64,000 bases of DNA from Gilliamella sp. ESL0405 (GCF_019469205.1 NZ_CP048265.1:2356001-2420000); one strand, 5' to 3'; positions 36,902 to 47,589 are shown, counted from the first letter of the stretch. Notes: generated by a model not told the origin, from the letters alone. Numbers and translations: made by a program.

Positions 36902-37128
36902 AATTTTCTATTTACCATAACATGGCAGTGATTATACATAATTGCGTCACAAGGCAATAGTTTTTGTTTATAAAACAATAAAGATAACTCAGTTATATCA
37001 ATTAACTGGATAAAAACCCGTATCATTGTGTATACAACTTAAAGCTATCTTTAACTCTCTAGCAACACTTTTTTAACTAAACCAAATAGCATTGAGGTAA
37101 TAACTAAAAACAGTATTGATAAAACAGA

Positions 37129-38592
37129 CTAAAGACCAAGTTCATCCCAAATATCGTCAATATGCGCAATTATTTTAGGATCTTTTTTAATTATTTTTCC
37201 CCATTCACGATGGCTTTCACCCACCCATTTATTGGTCGCATCTAACCCCATTTTAGAGCCTAATCCCGAAACAGGCGAGGCAAAATCGAGATAATCAATC
37301 GGTGTATTATCAATAAATGTAGTATCACGATGCGGATCCATACGGGTAGAAATTGCCCACATCACATCTTTCCAGTCCCGGGCATTAATATCATCATCAC
37401 ACACAATAACAAACTTAGTATACATAAATTGACGGAGATAAGACCAAACCCCCATCATAATTCGTTTGGCATGACCGGGATACTGCTTTTTAATCGTAAC
37501 GATAGCAATACGATAAGAGCACCCTTCTGGCGGTAAGTAAAAATCAACAATTTCGGGAAACTGTTTTTGTAATATGGGAATAAACACTTCATTTAATGCC
37601 AATCCCATAACCGCAGGTTCATCCGGTGGTCTGCCGGTGTAAGTGGAGTGATATATCGCATCTTGACGACGAGTCATATGGGTAACGGTAAATACAGCAA
37701 ATTGCTCAACTTCGTTATAATAACCGGTATGATCACCAAACGGACCTTCCGGCGCCATTTCATTTGGATCAATATACCCTTCTAAAATAATTTCAGCGCT
37801 GGCAGGGACATCCAGTTCGTTGGATAAAGATTTGACAACTTCCGTTCGCCCGCCTCGTAGTAATCCAGCAAAAGCGTATTCTGATAAGGTATCAGGTACC
37901 GGGGTTACCGCCCCTAATATCGTTGCCGGATCGGCACCAATTGCGACACTAACCGGAAACTTTTCATTAGGGTATGCTTGTTGCCATTCGGCAAAATCAA
38001 GGGCGCCACCACGATGTGACAACCAACGCATAATTAACTTATTTTTTCCTAATAACTGTAAACGATATATCCCTAAGTTTTGCCGATCTTTATAGGGGCC
38101 TTTGGTAATCGTCAGTCCCCAGGAAAGCAGTGGCGCCACATCTTCCGGCCAGCAATGCATAATAGGTAAACGATTTAGATCCACTTCGTCATCTTTAAAA
38201 ATCACTTCCTGACAAGGTGCAGATGATCGGCGTTTAACCGGCATATTTAACACTTGTTTATATTTAGGTAATACATTGAAAAATTGACGAATGCCTTTAG
38301 GCGGATCCGGCTCACGTAAAAAAGCTAATAGTTCGCCAATTTCACGCAGTGCGGTGGTATCTTCCCGCCCCATTCCCATAGCAACACGTTTGGCAGTACC
38401 AAATAAATTACAAAGTACCGGCATATCGTAACCGATAGGGTTTTCAAATAATAGCGCCGGACCTTGCTGACGTAATACCCGATCAGCAATTTCCGTCATT
38501 TCAAGATAAGGATTAATAGGGTAAGTTATTCTTTTTAACTCACCTTGCTGCTCAAGATAAGTTAAAAATTCACGAAAAGTAGAAAAATGCAT
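37129..38592 (-). CDS. ubiD: 4-hydroxy-3-polyprenylbenzoate decarboxylase UbiD
   Basis: Prenyl-FMN-dependent decarboxylase of ubiquinone synthesis, 487 aa (E. coli 497). Visible family signatures: [32 protein letters not shown], and the catalytic [17 protein letters not shown] region with its Glu and Arg, followed by [13 protein letters not shown]. The ubiX partner that makes prenyl-FMN is not in this window. It implies the organism makes ubiquinone, consistent with respiratory chain use. Stand-alone gene. Confidence 0.97.
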   Translation of the reverse strand: MHFSTFREFLTYLEQQGELKRITYPINPYLEMTEIADRVLRQQGPALLFENPIGYDMPVLCNLFGTAKRVAMGMGREDTTALREIGELLAFLREPDPPKGIRQFFNVLPKYKQVLNMPVKRRSSAPCQEVIFKDDEVDLNRLPIMHCWPEDVAPLLSWGLTITKGPYKDRQNLGIYRLQLLGKNKLIMRWLSHRGGALDFAEWQQAYPNEKFPVSVAIGADPATILGAVTPVPDTLSEYAFAGLLRGGRTEVVKSLSNELDVPASAEIILEGYIDPNEMAPEGPFGDHTGYYNEVEQFAVFTVTHMTRRQDAIYHSTYTGRPPDEPAVMGLALNEVFIPILQKQFPEIVDFYLPPEGCSYRIAIVTIKKQYPGHAKRIMMGVWSYLRQFMYTKFVIVCDDDINARDWKDVMWAISTRMDPHRDTTFIDNTPIDYLDFASPVSGLGSKMGLDATNKWVGESHREWGKIIKKDPKIIAHIDDIWDELGL

Positions 38593-38669
38593 GATTACTC
38601 CCGATTAGTCCCGACACTTTTTTTAATTATATTCAAAGTTGATGTGAATAATCCAATTTTGACTATTGA

Positions 38670-39089
38670 TTAATCAACATCGAAATTCAAACTGTAAATA
38701 GGCTGTTGTTTATCAGCATTACACTTAACTATTTTGGCTAAAAGAAATTGATATTGATTTTGGTCAAGCTCAGTAAACTGATCTTTATCAACTTGATACA
38801 ATAGATAGCTTTTATGTTTATCTTCAAATGTAAATGAAGCTACCCAATCATCACGATCTTCATAATAATCGTTAGTATAGATTTCCACAATCGTGTCATC
38901 TTTCAGATCCGGATTGTTGGCGAATTGGTGATCAACAATTTTTTCAGAAATGGCATGATCGGACTCATTAAACACTAAATAATCATGCGGATTTGTCCTA
39001 CACTCTTTAATGATGATGGTATCGGCATGGCTATTAAAACTAAAAAAGAACAAACTGCTTAAAACAATAGCGAACTTACTTAATTTCAT
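38670..39089 (-). CDS. Small secreted protein of unknown function
   Basis: Start chosen at the ATG at 39089 (MKLSKFAIVLSSLFFFSFNS), preceded by AGAGG; an in-frame ATG at 39104 is less well placed. Signal peptide of about 22 residues (cleavage after SHA), mature part about 117 residues, acidic, with two Cys that could form a disulfide (IKECRTN and KIVKCNA). It overlaps the 3' end of nudB by 14 bases. I do not recognise the family. Confidence 0.6.
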   Translation of the reverse strand: MKLSKFAIVLSSLFFFSFNSHADTIIIKECRTNPHDYLVFNESDHAISEKIVDHQFANNPDLKDDTIVEIYTNDYYEDRDDWVASFTFEDKHKSYLLYQVDKDQFTELDQNQYQFLLAKIVKCNADKQQPIYSLNFDVD

Positions 39090-39546
39090 TGTTGACCTCT
39101 TCATTATGTTTCATGATGCTATCAATTTTACCGATCGCCTCAGCATTGTTTGGCGATAAAGTAAGATTTGCAGCGTTTTTTATTGTCATCCATTGATAAG
39201 ATAAATGTTCAGATAATATTGGGGTTACCTCAGAGGAAATTGGCAGATAAAACCAATGTTCTTTATTTATTTTAACATTTGGAGCATATCTATGTATAAA
39301 TTGCGGGAAAATCTCAAATTCAACACTATAATTAGCGTCAATTAACTTTAGCTTTTGACCGATTATATCGATACCTGTTTCTTCCATAACTTCACGAATT
39401 GCCGTATCTTGCGGCAATTCGTCATCTTCCATACTACCTGTGACCGACTGCCAAAAATTCGGATCGTCTTTGCGTTGCAACATCAAACAGCGTTTGGTTG
39501 TTTGACAAAAAATAACAACTAAGACAGATTCCGGTTTTTTAAACAT
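39076..39546 (-). CDS. nudB: Dihydroneopterin triphosphate diphosphatase NudB
   Basis: Nudix hydrolase of folate synthesis. Start at the ATG at 39546 (MFKKPESVLVVIFCQ) or 39552; the frame is open to 39627 inside aspS, but E. coli NudB begins at the equivalent of this point. The Nudix box is visible as GSMEDDELPQDTAIREVMEETGI, and VEFEIFPQFIHRYAP is typical of NudB. It sits immediately downstream of aspS as in E. coli. 156-158 aa. Confidence 0.93.
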   Translation of the reverse strand: MFKKPESVLVVIFCQTTKRCLMLQRKDDPNFWQSVTGSMEDDELPQDTAIREVMEETGIDIIGQKLKLIDANYSVEFEIFPQFIHRYAPNVKINKEHWFYLPISSEVTPILSEHLSYQWMTIKNAANLTLSPNNAEAIGKIDSIMKHNEEVNNEIK

Positions 39547-39562
39547 TCGCATCAAATTATCG

Positions 39563-41320
39563 CTATTTTTTACTGACTTCAATGCCAAGTTCGACCAATG
39601 CGGCAGGATTAGCCGGGCTTGGTGCATCAGTTAATAAACAGGTTGCCGCTGTAGTTTTAGGGAAGGCAATAACATCACGAATATTATCAGTGCCCGATAA
39701 CAGCATAGTTAATCTATCTAACCCAAATGCTAAGCCTGCGTGTGGTGGAGTACCATATTTTAATGCATCAAGTAAGAAGCCAAACTTTTCACGTTGATCA
39801 TGTTCATCAATCCCCAAAATAGAGAATACGGCTTGCTGCATTTCACTACGATAAATACGCACCGATCCACCACCGACTTCATAACCATTAATCACCATAT
39901 CATACGCATTTGCCACCGCCGCTTGTGGATTATTGATAAGTTGCTCCGGTGTAAAATCTTTCGGTGAGGTAAATGGATGATGCATTGCACTAAGTCCGTC
40001 ATCCGTCTCTTCAAACATCGGAAAATCAACCACCCAAAGCACCGCCCATTTACTTTCGTCGGTTAAAGCTAAATCTTTACCAATTTTTAAACGTAAAGCG
40101 CCAAGTGCATCACTGACCACTTTATAGCTATCAGCACCAAATAATAAGATATCACCGTCTTTGGCATTAGCACGATCAAGTAACGCTTCCATTTGCGATT
40201 GATTGAAGAATTTCGCAATCGGGCTTTGTACCCCGTCTAAACCTTTGCTACGCTCATTAACTTTGATCCAAGCCATACCTTTAGCGCCGTAAACTGAAAT
40301 AAATTGCGTATAATCATCTAACTGTTTACGTGTTAACTGCGCACCATTAGGTACACACAGCAAAGCAACCCGACCTTTGGCATCATTGGCTGGCGCAGAA
40401 AATACTTTAAAATCGACATCTTTAACCAAATCTGCCACATCAATAATTTCCAGCGGATTACGTAAATCCGGCTTATCACTGCCGTAACGGCGCATTGCTT
40501 CAGCATAAGTCATTACCGGGAATTTACCCAGATCGACATTTTTGACATGTCGCCAAAGTTCGCGGATCATCTGTTCCATGATTTCACGAACTTGTTCAGC
40601 AGTCATAAACGATGTTTCAACGTCAATTTGCGTAAATTCTGGCTGGCGGTCAGCACGAAGATCCTCATCACGAAAACATTTAACAATTTGATAATAACGA
40701 TCAAAACCTGACATCATTAACAGTTGTTTAAACAGTTGTGGCGATTGTGGCAGCGCATAAAACTCACCATGATGAATACGACTAGGTACTAAATAGTCAC
40801 GAGCACCTTCCGGCGTTGCTTTGGTTAACATCGGTGTTTCGATATCTAAAAAGCCGTGCTCATTCATAAAAGCGCGCACAAAAGCCGTGATTTTCGCTCG
40901 AGTTTTAAAAATGGTAGACATTTCCGGGCGACGCAGATCGATATAGCGATATTTCAAGCGCTGCTCTTCACTGTTATTTTGATTAAAATCGAGTGGTAAA
41001 ACATCGCTGCGATTAAATATTGTCAATTCTGTCGCCAATACCTCAACTTCACCGGTAGCCATATCTTTATTGATTTGTCCTTCCGGTCTGGCTCGCACTT
41101 TACCTTTAATTTGAATACAAAATTCATTACGAAGTTCGCCAGCAAGTTGATATGCTTGTTGATAATCGGGATCAAAAAAGACTTGCACAATCCCTTCACG
41201 ATCACGCATATCAATAAAAATCATACCACCTAAGTCTCGACGTTTATTAACCCAACCGCATAAAGTGACTTCTTGATTAATATAATTTGCATTGAGTTGC
41301 CCGCAATAAATTGTTCTCAT
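39563..41320 (-). CDS. aspS: Aspartyl-tRNA synthetase
   Basis: 585 aa (E. coli 590). N-terminal OB anticodon-binding domain ([20 protein letters not shown]), class II catalytic core with [39 protein letters not shown] (motif 2), a bacterial GAD insertion domain and motif 3 [20 protein letters not shown] ribosome site before the ATG. Followed by nudB. Essential housekeeping gene, nothing unusual. Confidence 0.99.
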   Translation of the reverse strand: MRTIYCGQLNANYINQEVTLCGWVNKRRDLGGMIFIDMRDREGIVQVFFDPDYQQAYQLAGELRNEFCIQIKGKVRARPEGQINKDMATGEVEVLATELTIFNRSDVLPLDFNQNNSEEQRLKYRYIDLRRPEMSTIFKTRAKITAFVRAFMNEHGFLDIETPMLTKATPEGARDYLVPSRIHHGEFYALPQSPQLFKQLLMMSGFDRYYQIVKCFRDEDLRADRQPEFTQIDVETSFMTAEQVREIMEQMIRELWRHVKNVDLGKFPVMTYAEAMRRYGSDKPDLRNPLEIIDVADLVKDVDFKVFSAPANDAKGRVALLCVPNGAQLTRKQLDDYTQFISVYGAKGMAWIKVNERSKGLDGVQSPIAKFFNQSQMEALLDRANAKDGDILLFGADSYKVVSDALGALRLKIGKDLALTDESKWAVLWVVDFPMFEETDDGLSAMHHPFTSPKDFTPEQLINNPQAAVANAYDMVINGYEVGGGSVRIYRSEMQQAVFSILGIDEHDQREKFGFLLDALKYGTPPHAGLAFGLDRLTMLLSGTDNIRDVIAFPKTTAATCLLTDAPSPANPAALVELGIEVSKK

Positions 41321-41606
41321 TAAAATATCCTGTGTACTATTGCCAAAAATGCTAGTTATTATAGAGCAATTTATCCGGGTATAAAGACTATGATAAAAAT
41401 AATCATCATTTAATTTACTTATACTCAGTTTTTGATAATAAATTTACTTTATAAATAAGTTATATAAAGTAAATGAAATTCAAAAAGATACCAATTATTC
41501 CTTTATAGTACTGACAAATCTCATCAAAACGGTTAATGAAAATCACTTGTCATATCATATATTTATTAATAAGCTTTAACTTTCTTAGCTAATTTGTTTA
41601 CTTTAT

Positions 41607-42152
41607 ATGAAAGCTTTAATTTCAATTGATTACACTAACGATTTCGTTGCAGACAATGGTGCTTTAACGACCGGGTCAGTTGGTCAACATATTGAGTCTG
41701 AAATAGTAAAAGTAACGCAATCATTTATTAAAGATAACCATTTTGTCGTTTTCGCCATTGATGCACATGATCCTTCAGATAGCTATCATCCGGAAAATAA
41801 ACTCTTTCCACCACATAATCTTATTGGCACTAGTGGGCAACAATTATTTGGCCGTTTAGATTCGCTATATCAAAAACATAAAAATAGTGATCACCTTTAT
41901 TGGATCAATAAACGTCACTACTCTGCCTTTTGTGGCACAGATCTCGATTTACGCTTACGTGAAAGACACATTAGTGAAATCCACTTAACCGGCGTTTGTA
42001 CTGATATTTGCATATTACATACCGCCGTCGATGCCTACAATTTAGGTTATAACATCGTGATTCATCAAAATGCGGTAGCTAGCTTCGATCCCGTTGGTCA
42101 TCAATGGGCTTTGAATCATTTTAAAAATACGTTGGGAGCAACAATAGTTTAA
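41607..42152 (+). CDS. pncA: Nicotinamidase, Gram-positive (streptococcal) type
   Basis: Deamidates nicotinamide to nicotinate for NAD salvage. 181 aa with the isochorismatase-fold triad: Asp8 (ISIDYTNDF), Lys in INKRHYSAFCGTDLDLRL, Cys in GVCTDICILHTAVDAYNLGY. Metal ligands are seen in DAHDPSDSYHPENKLFPPHN. The wording of these stretches follows the streptococcal nicotinamidase that I remember far more closely than E. coli PncA (which is longer). The neighbouring genes are also rare in Proteobacteria, so transfer from Firmicutes is likely. Confidence 0.85.
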   Translation: MKALISIDYTNDFVADNGALTTGSVGQHIESEIVKVTQSFIKDNHFVVFAIDAHDPSDSYHPENKLFPPHNLIGTSGQQLFGRLDSLYQKHKNSDHLYWINKRHYSAFCGTDLDLRLRERHISEIHLTGVCTDICILHTAVDAYNLGYNIVIHQNAVASFDPVGHQWALNHFKNTLGATIV

Positions 42153-42180
42153 GATAGATAGTTTAAGATAGATAGTTTAA
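42144..42180 (+). repeat. Short tandem repeat, 14-bp unit
   Basis: ATAGTTTAAGATAG is repeated 2.6 times right at the 3' end of the nicotinamidase gene, so the stop codon lies within the first copy. Probably slippage; no function suggested. Confidence 0.8.
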
Positions 42181-42218
42181 AAAAATTAGACTAATAGCAA
42201 TAAAAATAAGGAGTTAGG

Positions 42219-43004
42219 ATGGAGGTTTTAAAAGACTATAGAGTGCATTTTCTTGCACTGCTTGTTGTTTTATTATGTGAGTTTATCGGTAAGCAATCAA
42301 TTTGGACAATTGTGGTTTACCCAATGCTGTTTGCCATGATAATTGGCGGCATTATTAGTTTACCGAAATTGAAGATACTGAAAATTAAAAATATGAATCA
42401 TGCCAGCACCGTGATGATTATTACCTTAATGCTACTGGTTGCCAAACTTGGAGTATCAGTGGGTCCCAAAATTGATATGATTTTACACGACGCAAAACTC
42501 GCTTTGATTTTTCAAGAGCTGGGACATTTTGCCGGTACCATTTTATTAGGCTTACCGTTGGCAATGATGCTAGGGATGAAACGAGAAGCGGTTGGCGCCA
42601 CTTACTCGGTTGCGCGTGAACCCAATATTGCGATTATTGCCGACAAATATGGCCTTGAATCGCCGGAAGGACGTGGTGTGATGGCAATGTATGTTTGTGG
42701 CACACTTTATGGCGCAATATGGATGAGTATTCTTGCCACTTTAATGGCTAAATTTAATATTTTGCATCCTTATGCTTTAGCCATGGGCGCTGGGGTTGGA
42801 AGTGGCAGCATGATGGCCGCCTCCCTTGCACCAATCAGCGATCTTTACCCGCACATGGCGAACGAAATTAAAGCTTATGCCACAACCGCTAATTTAATGT
42901 CGAGCATTGTTGGCATCTATATTTATACTTTATTTTCTCTACCATTTGCATCATTTTTGTATAACACACTTGCCCGTTTTCGACGCAATAAAGAGGGCGC
43001 ATAA
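42219..43004 (+). CDS. DUF3100-family membrane protein
   Basis: 261 aa with about seven to eight hydrophobic helices and the conserved stretch GLPLAMMLGMKREAVGATYS, REPNIAIIADKYGLESPEGRG, typical of DUF3100 proteins as I remember them. An AAGGAG ribosome site precedes the ATG. It is followed after two bases by another membrane protein and then an M20 amidohydrolase. The three could form a transporter plus hydrolase unit, for instance for an N-acylated amino acid or peptide, but the substrate is unknown. Confidence 0.75.
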   Translation: MEVLKDYRVHFLALLVVLLCEFIGKQSIWTIVVYPMLFAMIIGGIISLPKLKILKIKNMNHASTVMIITLMLLVAKLGVSVGPKIDMILHDAKLALIFQELGHFAGTILLGLPLAMMLGMKREAVGATYSVAREPNIAIIADKYGLESPEGRGVMAMYVCGTLYGAIWMSILATLMAKFNILHPYALAMGAGVGSGSMMAASLAPISDLYPHMANEIKAYATTANLMSSIVGIYIYTLFSLPFASFLYNTLARFRRNKEGA

Positions 43005-43006
43005 TC

Positions 43007-43456
43007 ATGAAGATTTTAGAAACACTCTTTTTACTTATTTTAGTTGCAATTATCATGGCCGCTGGCAACTCAGTCGGTTATCACATTGATTTTATGCTTT
43101 CACTACAAGCCATGGCTATTTTAGTCGCGATATCCATTGTCGGCTTTTTTATCAGCAAAATTCCGGTGCTCAATAAACTACCGGTTATTTTATGGGTATC
43201 AGTTGCCGCTGCGGTGGCGTCCTCTCCGATCTTTCCATTTAATGAGCAAGTGGTATCGATAACCAATGAGGTCTCTTTGCTAGCGGTTTGTACACCGGTG
43301 CTTGCCTATGCAGGATTAGCAATCGGTAAAGATCTTGCTTTATTTAAAAGTATATCGTGGCGAATCATTCCGGTATCGCTAGCGGTATTTTCGGGCACCT
43401 TTATTTTTGCGGCAATTATTGCTCAAATCACATTACAATGGGAAGGCGTTATCTAA
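43007..43456 (+). CDS. Small integral membrane protein paired with the DUF3100 gene
   Basis: 149 aa with four or five helices (MKILETLFLLILVAIIMAAG, MAILVAISIVGFFISKIPVL, VSLLAVCTPVLAYAGLAIGK, a last helix near the C-terminus). Starts two bases after the DUF3100 stop, strongly suggesting a heteromeric complex. The GLAIGKDLALFKSISWRIIP segment looks like a loop of transport proteins. Family not named with certainty. Confidence 0.7.
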   Translation: MKILETLFLLILVAIIMAAGNSVGYHIDFMLSLQAMAILVAISIVGFFISKIPVLNKLPVILWVSVAAAVASSPIFPFNEQVVSITNEVSLLAVCTPVLAYAGLAIGKDLALFKSISWRIIPVSLAVFSGTFIFAAIIAQITLQWEGVI

Positions 43457-43476
43457 TTTAGATAAGGATGATATTG

Positions 43477-44796
43477 ATGACAAAAGAAGAACTTAAAAAA
43501 CAGGTTTGCCAAGCGATTGCCAACCGCAAAGCAGATATAAAAACCCTTGCTGAAGCGATTTGGGCTGAACCGGAGCTGGGCTATAAAGAGCATAAAACCG
43601 CCAAAAAAGTTGAACAAGCGTTTGATGCGCTCGGCGTACCGTATAAAAATAAACTGGCGGTAACTGGCGTTAAAGGCCGCTTAAAAGGGGGTAAAGGTAG
43701 CCAATACAGCGTTGCAGTCATTGGCGAACTTGATGCAATTATTTGCGCTGACCACCCGTCCGCAGATGAAACATCCGGTGCTGCGCATTGTTGTGGTCAT
43801 AATGCCCAAATTGCCAACATGATGGCGGTCACTATGGGATTAATTGACGCCGGCGCCATGCAGTTTTTAGCCGGCGATGTGGTGCCATTTGCTGTACCGG
43901 CCGAAGAGTATGTTGAAATTACTTACCGAAATCGCCTTATTGAAGAAGGCAAAATTAAATATATCGGCGGTAAACCGGAACTGATTTCACGAGGTGAATT
44001 TGATGATGTTGATATGGCATTACAAATCCATTTAACCAGTGTACCGACCGAACAACAAGACGGATTTATCGAAATCTCAACAACCAGTAATGGTTTTATT
44101 GGTAAATTGATCCGCTACAAAGGGGAAGCAGCTCATGCGGCAGCCGCACCACATGCCGGCGTCAATGCATTAAATGCCGCCATGATGGGCATGATGGGCG
44201 TTCATGCGATTCGTGAAACATTTCAGGAAAAAGACTATATTCGTTTTCACCCAATCATTACTCAAGGCGGCGATTTGGTCAATGTGGTACCCAGTGATGT
44301 GCGTATGGAAAGCTATGTAAGGGCTGGTAACGTTCCGGCGATGATTGATGCCAATGAGCGAATTAATCAAGCCTTAAAAGCCGGCGCAATGGCGGTAGGA
44401 GCAACGTGTGAAATTAAAGATCTACCCGGTTATCTACCTTTGCATAATAACCCAACATTAAATACGCTTTTAAAAGCCAATGCTGAAGCATTAATTGGCG
44501 AAGAAAATGTATCTGTTGCGCCGCATATGACGGGTAGCACTGACACCGGCGATTTATCACATATCATGCCGGTTAGTCATCCATGGATTGGCTCAGTCAG
44601 AGGCGTACTGCACGGTAAAGACTACACGGTATTTGATGAAGATATGGCCTACATCCGCCCCGCTCAAATGATGGCATGTACCATTATCGATCTGCTTTAT
44701 GATGACGCCAAAACGGCACAAACATTATTATCCAACTATAAACCACTGATGAGTAAAGAAGAGTATTTAAGCTTCTTGTCGAAATTCGATAAATAA
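43477..44796 (+). CDS. M20-family amidohydrolase (AbgB-like)
   Basis: Start at the ATG at 43477, preceded by AAGGA; an in-frame ATG at 43468 overlaps that ribosome site. 439 aa. Metal-binding core: GELDAIICADHPSADETSGA, AHCCGHNAQIANMMAV, then PAEEYVEI, with the dimerisation domain FIGKLIRYKGEAAHAAAAPH in the middle. M20D enzymes of this type remove an acyl or aminoacyl group from amino acids. Adjacency to two membrane proteins suggests that they import the substrate. A good hairpin follows the stop. Confidence 0.88.
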   Translation: MTKEELKKQVCQAIANRKADIKTLAEAIWAEPELGYKEHKTAKKVEQAFDALGVPYKNKLAVTGVKGRLKGGKGSQYSVAVIGELDAIICADHPSADETSGAAHCCGHNAQIANMMAVTMGLIDAGAMQFLAGDVVPFAVPAEEYVEITYRNRLIEEGKIKYIGGKPELISRGEFDDVDMALQIHLTSVPTEQQDGFIEISTTSNGFIGKLIRYKGEAAHAAAAPHAGVNALNAAMMGMMGVHAIRETFQEKDYIRFHPIITQGGDLVNVVPSDVRMESYVRAGNVPAMIDANERINQALKAGAMAVGATCEIKDLPGYLPLHNNPTLNTLLKANAEALIGEENVSVAPHMTGSTDTGDLSHIMPVSHPWIGSVRGVLHGKDYTVFDEDMAYIRPAQMMACTIIDLLYDDAKTAQTLLSNYKPLMSKEEYLSFLSKFDK

Positions 44797-44805
44797 TGTT
44801 TTTCA

Positions 44806-44830
44806 CTTGGCACAATGTTTGTGCCAAGTT
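44806..44830 (+). terminator. Terminator after the M20 amidohydrolase operon
   Basis: Perfect 10-bp stem CTTGGCACAA/TTGTGCCAAG with a three-base loop, followed by a short T run. It separates the operon from moeB. Confidence 0.7.
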
Positions 44831-44872
44831 TCTGCTATAATAGCGATTTTTTAACAACCAACACAACTTCCT

Positions 44873-45646
44873 ATGCAAGCGCTAACCGATCAAGAACTCT
44901 ATCGTTATGACAGACAAATCACTTTACGTGGTTTTGATATTGATAAACAGCAGATCTTAAAAAATAGCGCTGTGTTAATAATTGGTCTGGGCGGATTAGG
45001 TTGTGCCGCTTCACTCTATTTAGCCAGTGCCGGGATCGGTAAATTAACTTTAGTCGATTTTGATACCGTGTCCGCATCTAACTTAAACCGGCAAATTTTA
45101 TATACTGCACAGTCAATCAACAAATTTAAAGTGGATGAAGCCAAACAAGCATTACTTAACATCAATGCGGATATCGAAATAACTGCAATCAATGATAAAA
45201 TTGAAGATGAGAAGTTAATGGCATTAATTCAACAACACGACATTGTCATCGACTGCACCGATAACTTATCCACCCGGGAACAGATTAATGGCAACTGTTA
45301 TCAGCTTAAAAAACCGCTAGTTTCTGCTGCGGCTATACGAATGGAAGGGTTATTAACAACCTTTACTTATCAAGCTAATACACCATGTTACCACTGTTTA
45401 AGCCGACTGTTTGGGCAAGATCAACTAAGTTGCGTTGAAGCCGGTGTCATGGCGCCATTAGTCGGCATGTTTGGGTCGATGCAAGCCCTCGAAGCCATTA
45501 AAGTTTTGACCGATTACGGCAAGCCATTAGTGGGTCGGGTGCTGATGATTGATACCATGAGTATGCAATTTAATCAGGTTGGACTTTCAAAGCAGCCCGA
45601 TTGTCCGATCTGTGGTGAAAGCGATAAAAATCGGGTAACACAATGA
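44873..45646 (+). CDS. moeB: Molybdopterin-synthase adenylyltransferase MoeB
   Basis: Adenylates the C-terminus of MoaD in molybdenum cofactor synthesis. 257 aa (E. coli 249), gapless match to MoeB: YDRQITLRGFDIDKQQ, nucleotide loop GLGGLGCAASLYLASAG, DFDTVSASNLNRQ, and the zinc Cys pairs CYHCLSRL and CPICG. E. coli moeB follows moeA, but moeA is not here; the gene is coupled to dusC instead (ATGA overlap at 45643-45646). A ThiF paralogue is the alternative, but the full-length similarity favours MoeB. Confidence 0.93.
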   Translation: MQALTDQELYRYDRQITLRGFDIDKQQILKNSAVLIIGLGGLGCAASLYLASAGIGKLTLVDFDTVSASNLNRQILYTAQSINKFKVDEAKQALLNINADIEITAINDKIEDEKLMALIQQHDIVIDCTDNLSTREQINGNCYQLKKPLVSAAAIRMEGLLTTFTYQANTPCYHCLSRLFGQDQLSCVEAGVMAPLVGMFGSMQALEAIKVLTDYGKPLVGRVLMIDTMSMQFNQVGLSKQPDCPICGESDKNRVTQ

Positions 45647-46590
45647 ATATTAATCGAATTATATTAGCACCAATGGAAGGTGTATTGGATTATCATGTCC
45701 GACAAATCTTAACTGAAATAAATCAATTTGATTATTGCGTGACGGAATTTGTACGCGTCATGCATCATAAATTATCCAATCGAACCTTTTATCGGCTTTG
45801 CCCGGAGCTTAACCATAGCGGAAAAACCACATCGGGCACACCTGTTCGTGTCCAAATACTGGGACAATCACCGCAATGGATGGCAGAAAATGCGCTCAAA
45901 GCGATCGAATTAGGCTCCTATGGCGTGGATATTAATTTTGGATGCCCGGCTAAAACCGTGGTTGGCAGTCATGGCGGCGCCTATCTATTACAATATCCAC
46001 AGCAGATCTTCGATATTGTTCAACACGTCCGACAAGCGATTGGCAACGAGCAAATATTATCGGTTAAAATTCGTCTCGGTTGGCATGATAAATCCCTTTG
46101 CTATGAGATTGCGCAAGCCATTGCCAGTGCCGGAGCTACTGAATTGGTGGTTCATGGTCGAACAAAACAGGACGGTTATCAAGCGGACAAAATCGATTGG
46201 CAGACCATAGGCCACATAAAACAAAAAGTGACCATTCCGGTCATAGCCAATGGTGAAATCTTTGCTATTAAAGATGCCCAAAATTGTGTCAATCAGAGCC
46301 AAACCGGCGATATTATGCTGGGTCGGGGAATATTAACCATTCCTAATTTAGCCAATATGATACGCTTTAAACAAGCACCGTTAAGCTGGCAAGACGTTTT
46401 ACAAATATTAAGTCGCTACGCAAGCAGTCATGTAGCCGATGCCAAACCGTTTTACCATTCTGCTCGAATCAAACAATGGCTGGCATATCTACGACAACAT
46501 TATCAACCGGCAGCTTCATTATTGCGCAATATTCGAACACTTAAATCACAACAAGAGATCATTGATTTTTTAGAGCGAGAACAACAATAA
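45643..46590 (+). CDS. dusC: tRNA-dihydrouridine(16) synthase DusC
   Basis: FMN enzyme that reduces U16 in tRNA. 315 aa, same as E. coli DusC. Start ILAPMEGVLDYHVRQILTEI, VDINFGCPAKTVVGSHGGAY with the active-site Cys, ELVVHGRTKQDGYQ and IPVIANGEIF are all family hallmarks. The C-terminal HSARIKQWLAYLRQHY matches the tRNA-binding domain of DusC rather than DusA or DusB. It overlaps moeB by four bases. Confidence 0.95.
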   Translation: MNINRIILAPMEGVLDYHVRQILTEINQFDYCVTEFVRVMHHKLSNRTFYRLCPELNHSGKTTSGTPVRVQILGQSPQWMAENALKAIELGSYGVDINFGCPAKTVVGSHGGAYLLQYPQQIFDIVQHVRQAIGNEQILSVKIRLGWHDKSLCYEIAQAIASAGATELVVHGRTKQDGYQADKIDWQTIGHIKQKVTIPVIANGEIFAIKDAQNCVNQSQTGDIMLGRGILTIPNLANMIRFKQAPLSWQDVLQILSRYASSHVADAKPFYHSARIKQWLAYLRQHYQPAASLLRNIRTLKSQQEIIDFLEREQQ

Positions 46591-46593
46591 TCA

Positions 46594-47589
46594 TTACTTA
46601 AATAACATATGCGCTTTAGTTGAACCGGCAAAGTAATAACGGGTAATTGAAGAGACAATAAAGCACGGGCAAATCATCGATATCAATAACGTTATTAAAG
46701 GTAGAATATAGCTAAAATGCGATCGCAAGTTATTTGCCCAATAAATTAATCTAGTATTATTAAACAATAACGCCAGACAAAGCAAATTGAAAATCACCGT
46801 AAATAGATTAATTAACAGCGCACTTTTAATAATTCTATCGGTCTGTAGCACTACAAAAGTTTGTTTGAACTGTTTTCGACTAATTAATATAACCAGCAAT
46901 AAATTAATCAAAAAAACCATAAGTGGGAAGATCTCATTTAACTCACTTGCATGATAATAGTTAGAAATGGTTAGGGTGGTGAACAATAATAAAGCGGTAA
47001 ACACAACAAACAAGAACATATATAGCGCAATAAACAACACAAAGTGAATACGAGTGCTATTTTGTTGGTTAAGCTCAAAAACCTGTTTACTTTTATCAAA
47101 CCATGGACTCATCAGTTTAATATAAAAATAGATAATCAGACCGATTAAGGTCAGCTTAAGCACATTATAGCTGATAGCCGCCGTCACAATCCCGCCACTT
47201 GAATTAGGAGCGATAAACCTTGCCAATAAGTCACTGTTAACAAAAATGTGATCAAATATTAAGTCAAATATTTTGACAATCACGACATTGATTTCTAACA
47301 AAAGGAGATTTTTCAGCGTGAAAATATGAATATTACATCGATTTAAAGCGAAAGCCGAAACAATAAAACTTAATAAAGCAACCGGAATTAAATTATAAAA
47401 TTCATTATGCAAGTAGAAAATATAATCGCTAATAATTGACCATAATAGATAAAAATGGTCAATTACCCCAATAAATGGATACAAAAATAACCATAGAATA
47501 ATAAGCACACTGAAAATAAAAAACAGTGCAACAAAAGTAAGAGGTAATGTAAAAAAAGATAATTTTTTTGAAACAATGCTTAAAGTCAT
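46594..47589 (-). CDS. Integral membrane protein of unknown function
   Basis: 331 aa, very hydrophobic, about eight or nine predicted helices, rich in Phe, Leu, Ile and Asn, with no recognisable motif. The soluble loop around residue 170 contains PWFDKSKQVFELNQQ. It lies three bases from the end of dusC on the opposite strand and is not obviously in an operon. The AT-rich codon use resembles its neighbours. I cannot assign a family. Confidence 0.65.
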   Translation of the reverse strand: MTLSIVSKKLSFFTLPLTFVALFFIFSVLIILWLFLYPFIGVIDHFYLLWSIISDYIFYLHNEFYNLIPVALLSFIVSAFALNRCNIHIFTLKNLLLLEINVVIVKIFDLIFDHIFVNSDLLARFIAPNSSGGIVTAAISYNVLKLTLIGLIIYFYIKLMSPWFDKSKQVFELNQQNSTRIHFVLFIALYMFLFVVFTALLLFTTLTISNYYHASELNEIFPLMVFLINLLLVILISRKQFKQTFVVLQTDRIIKSALLINLFTVIFNLLCLALLFNNTRLIYWANNLRSHFSYILPLITLLISMICPCFIVSSITRYYFAGSTKAHMLFK

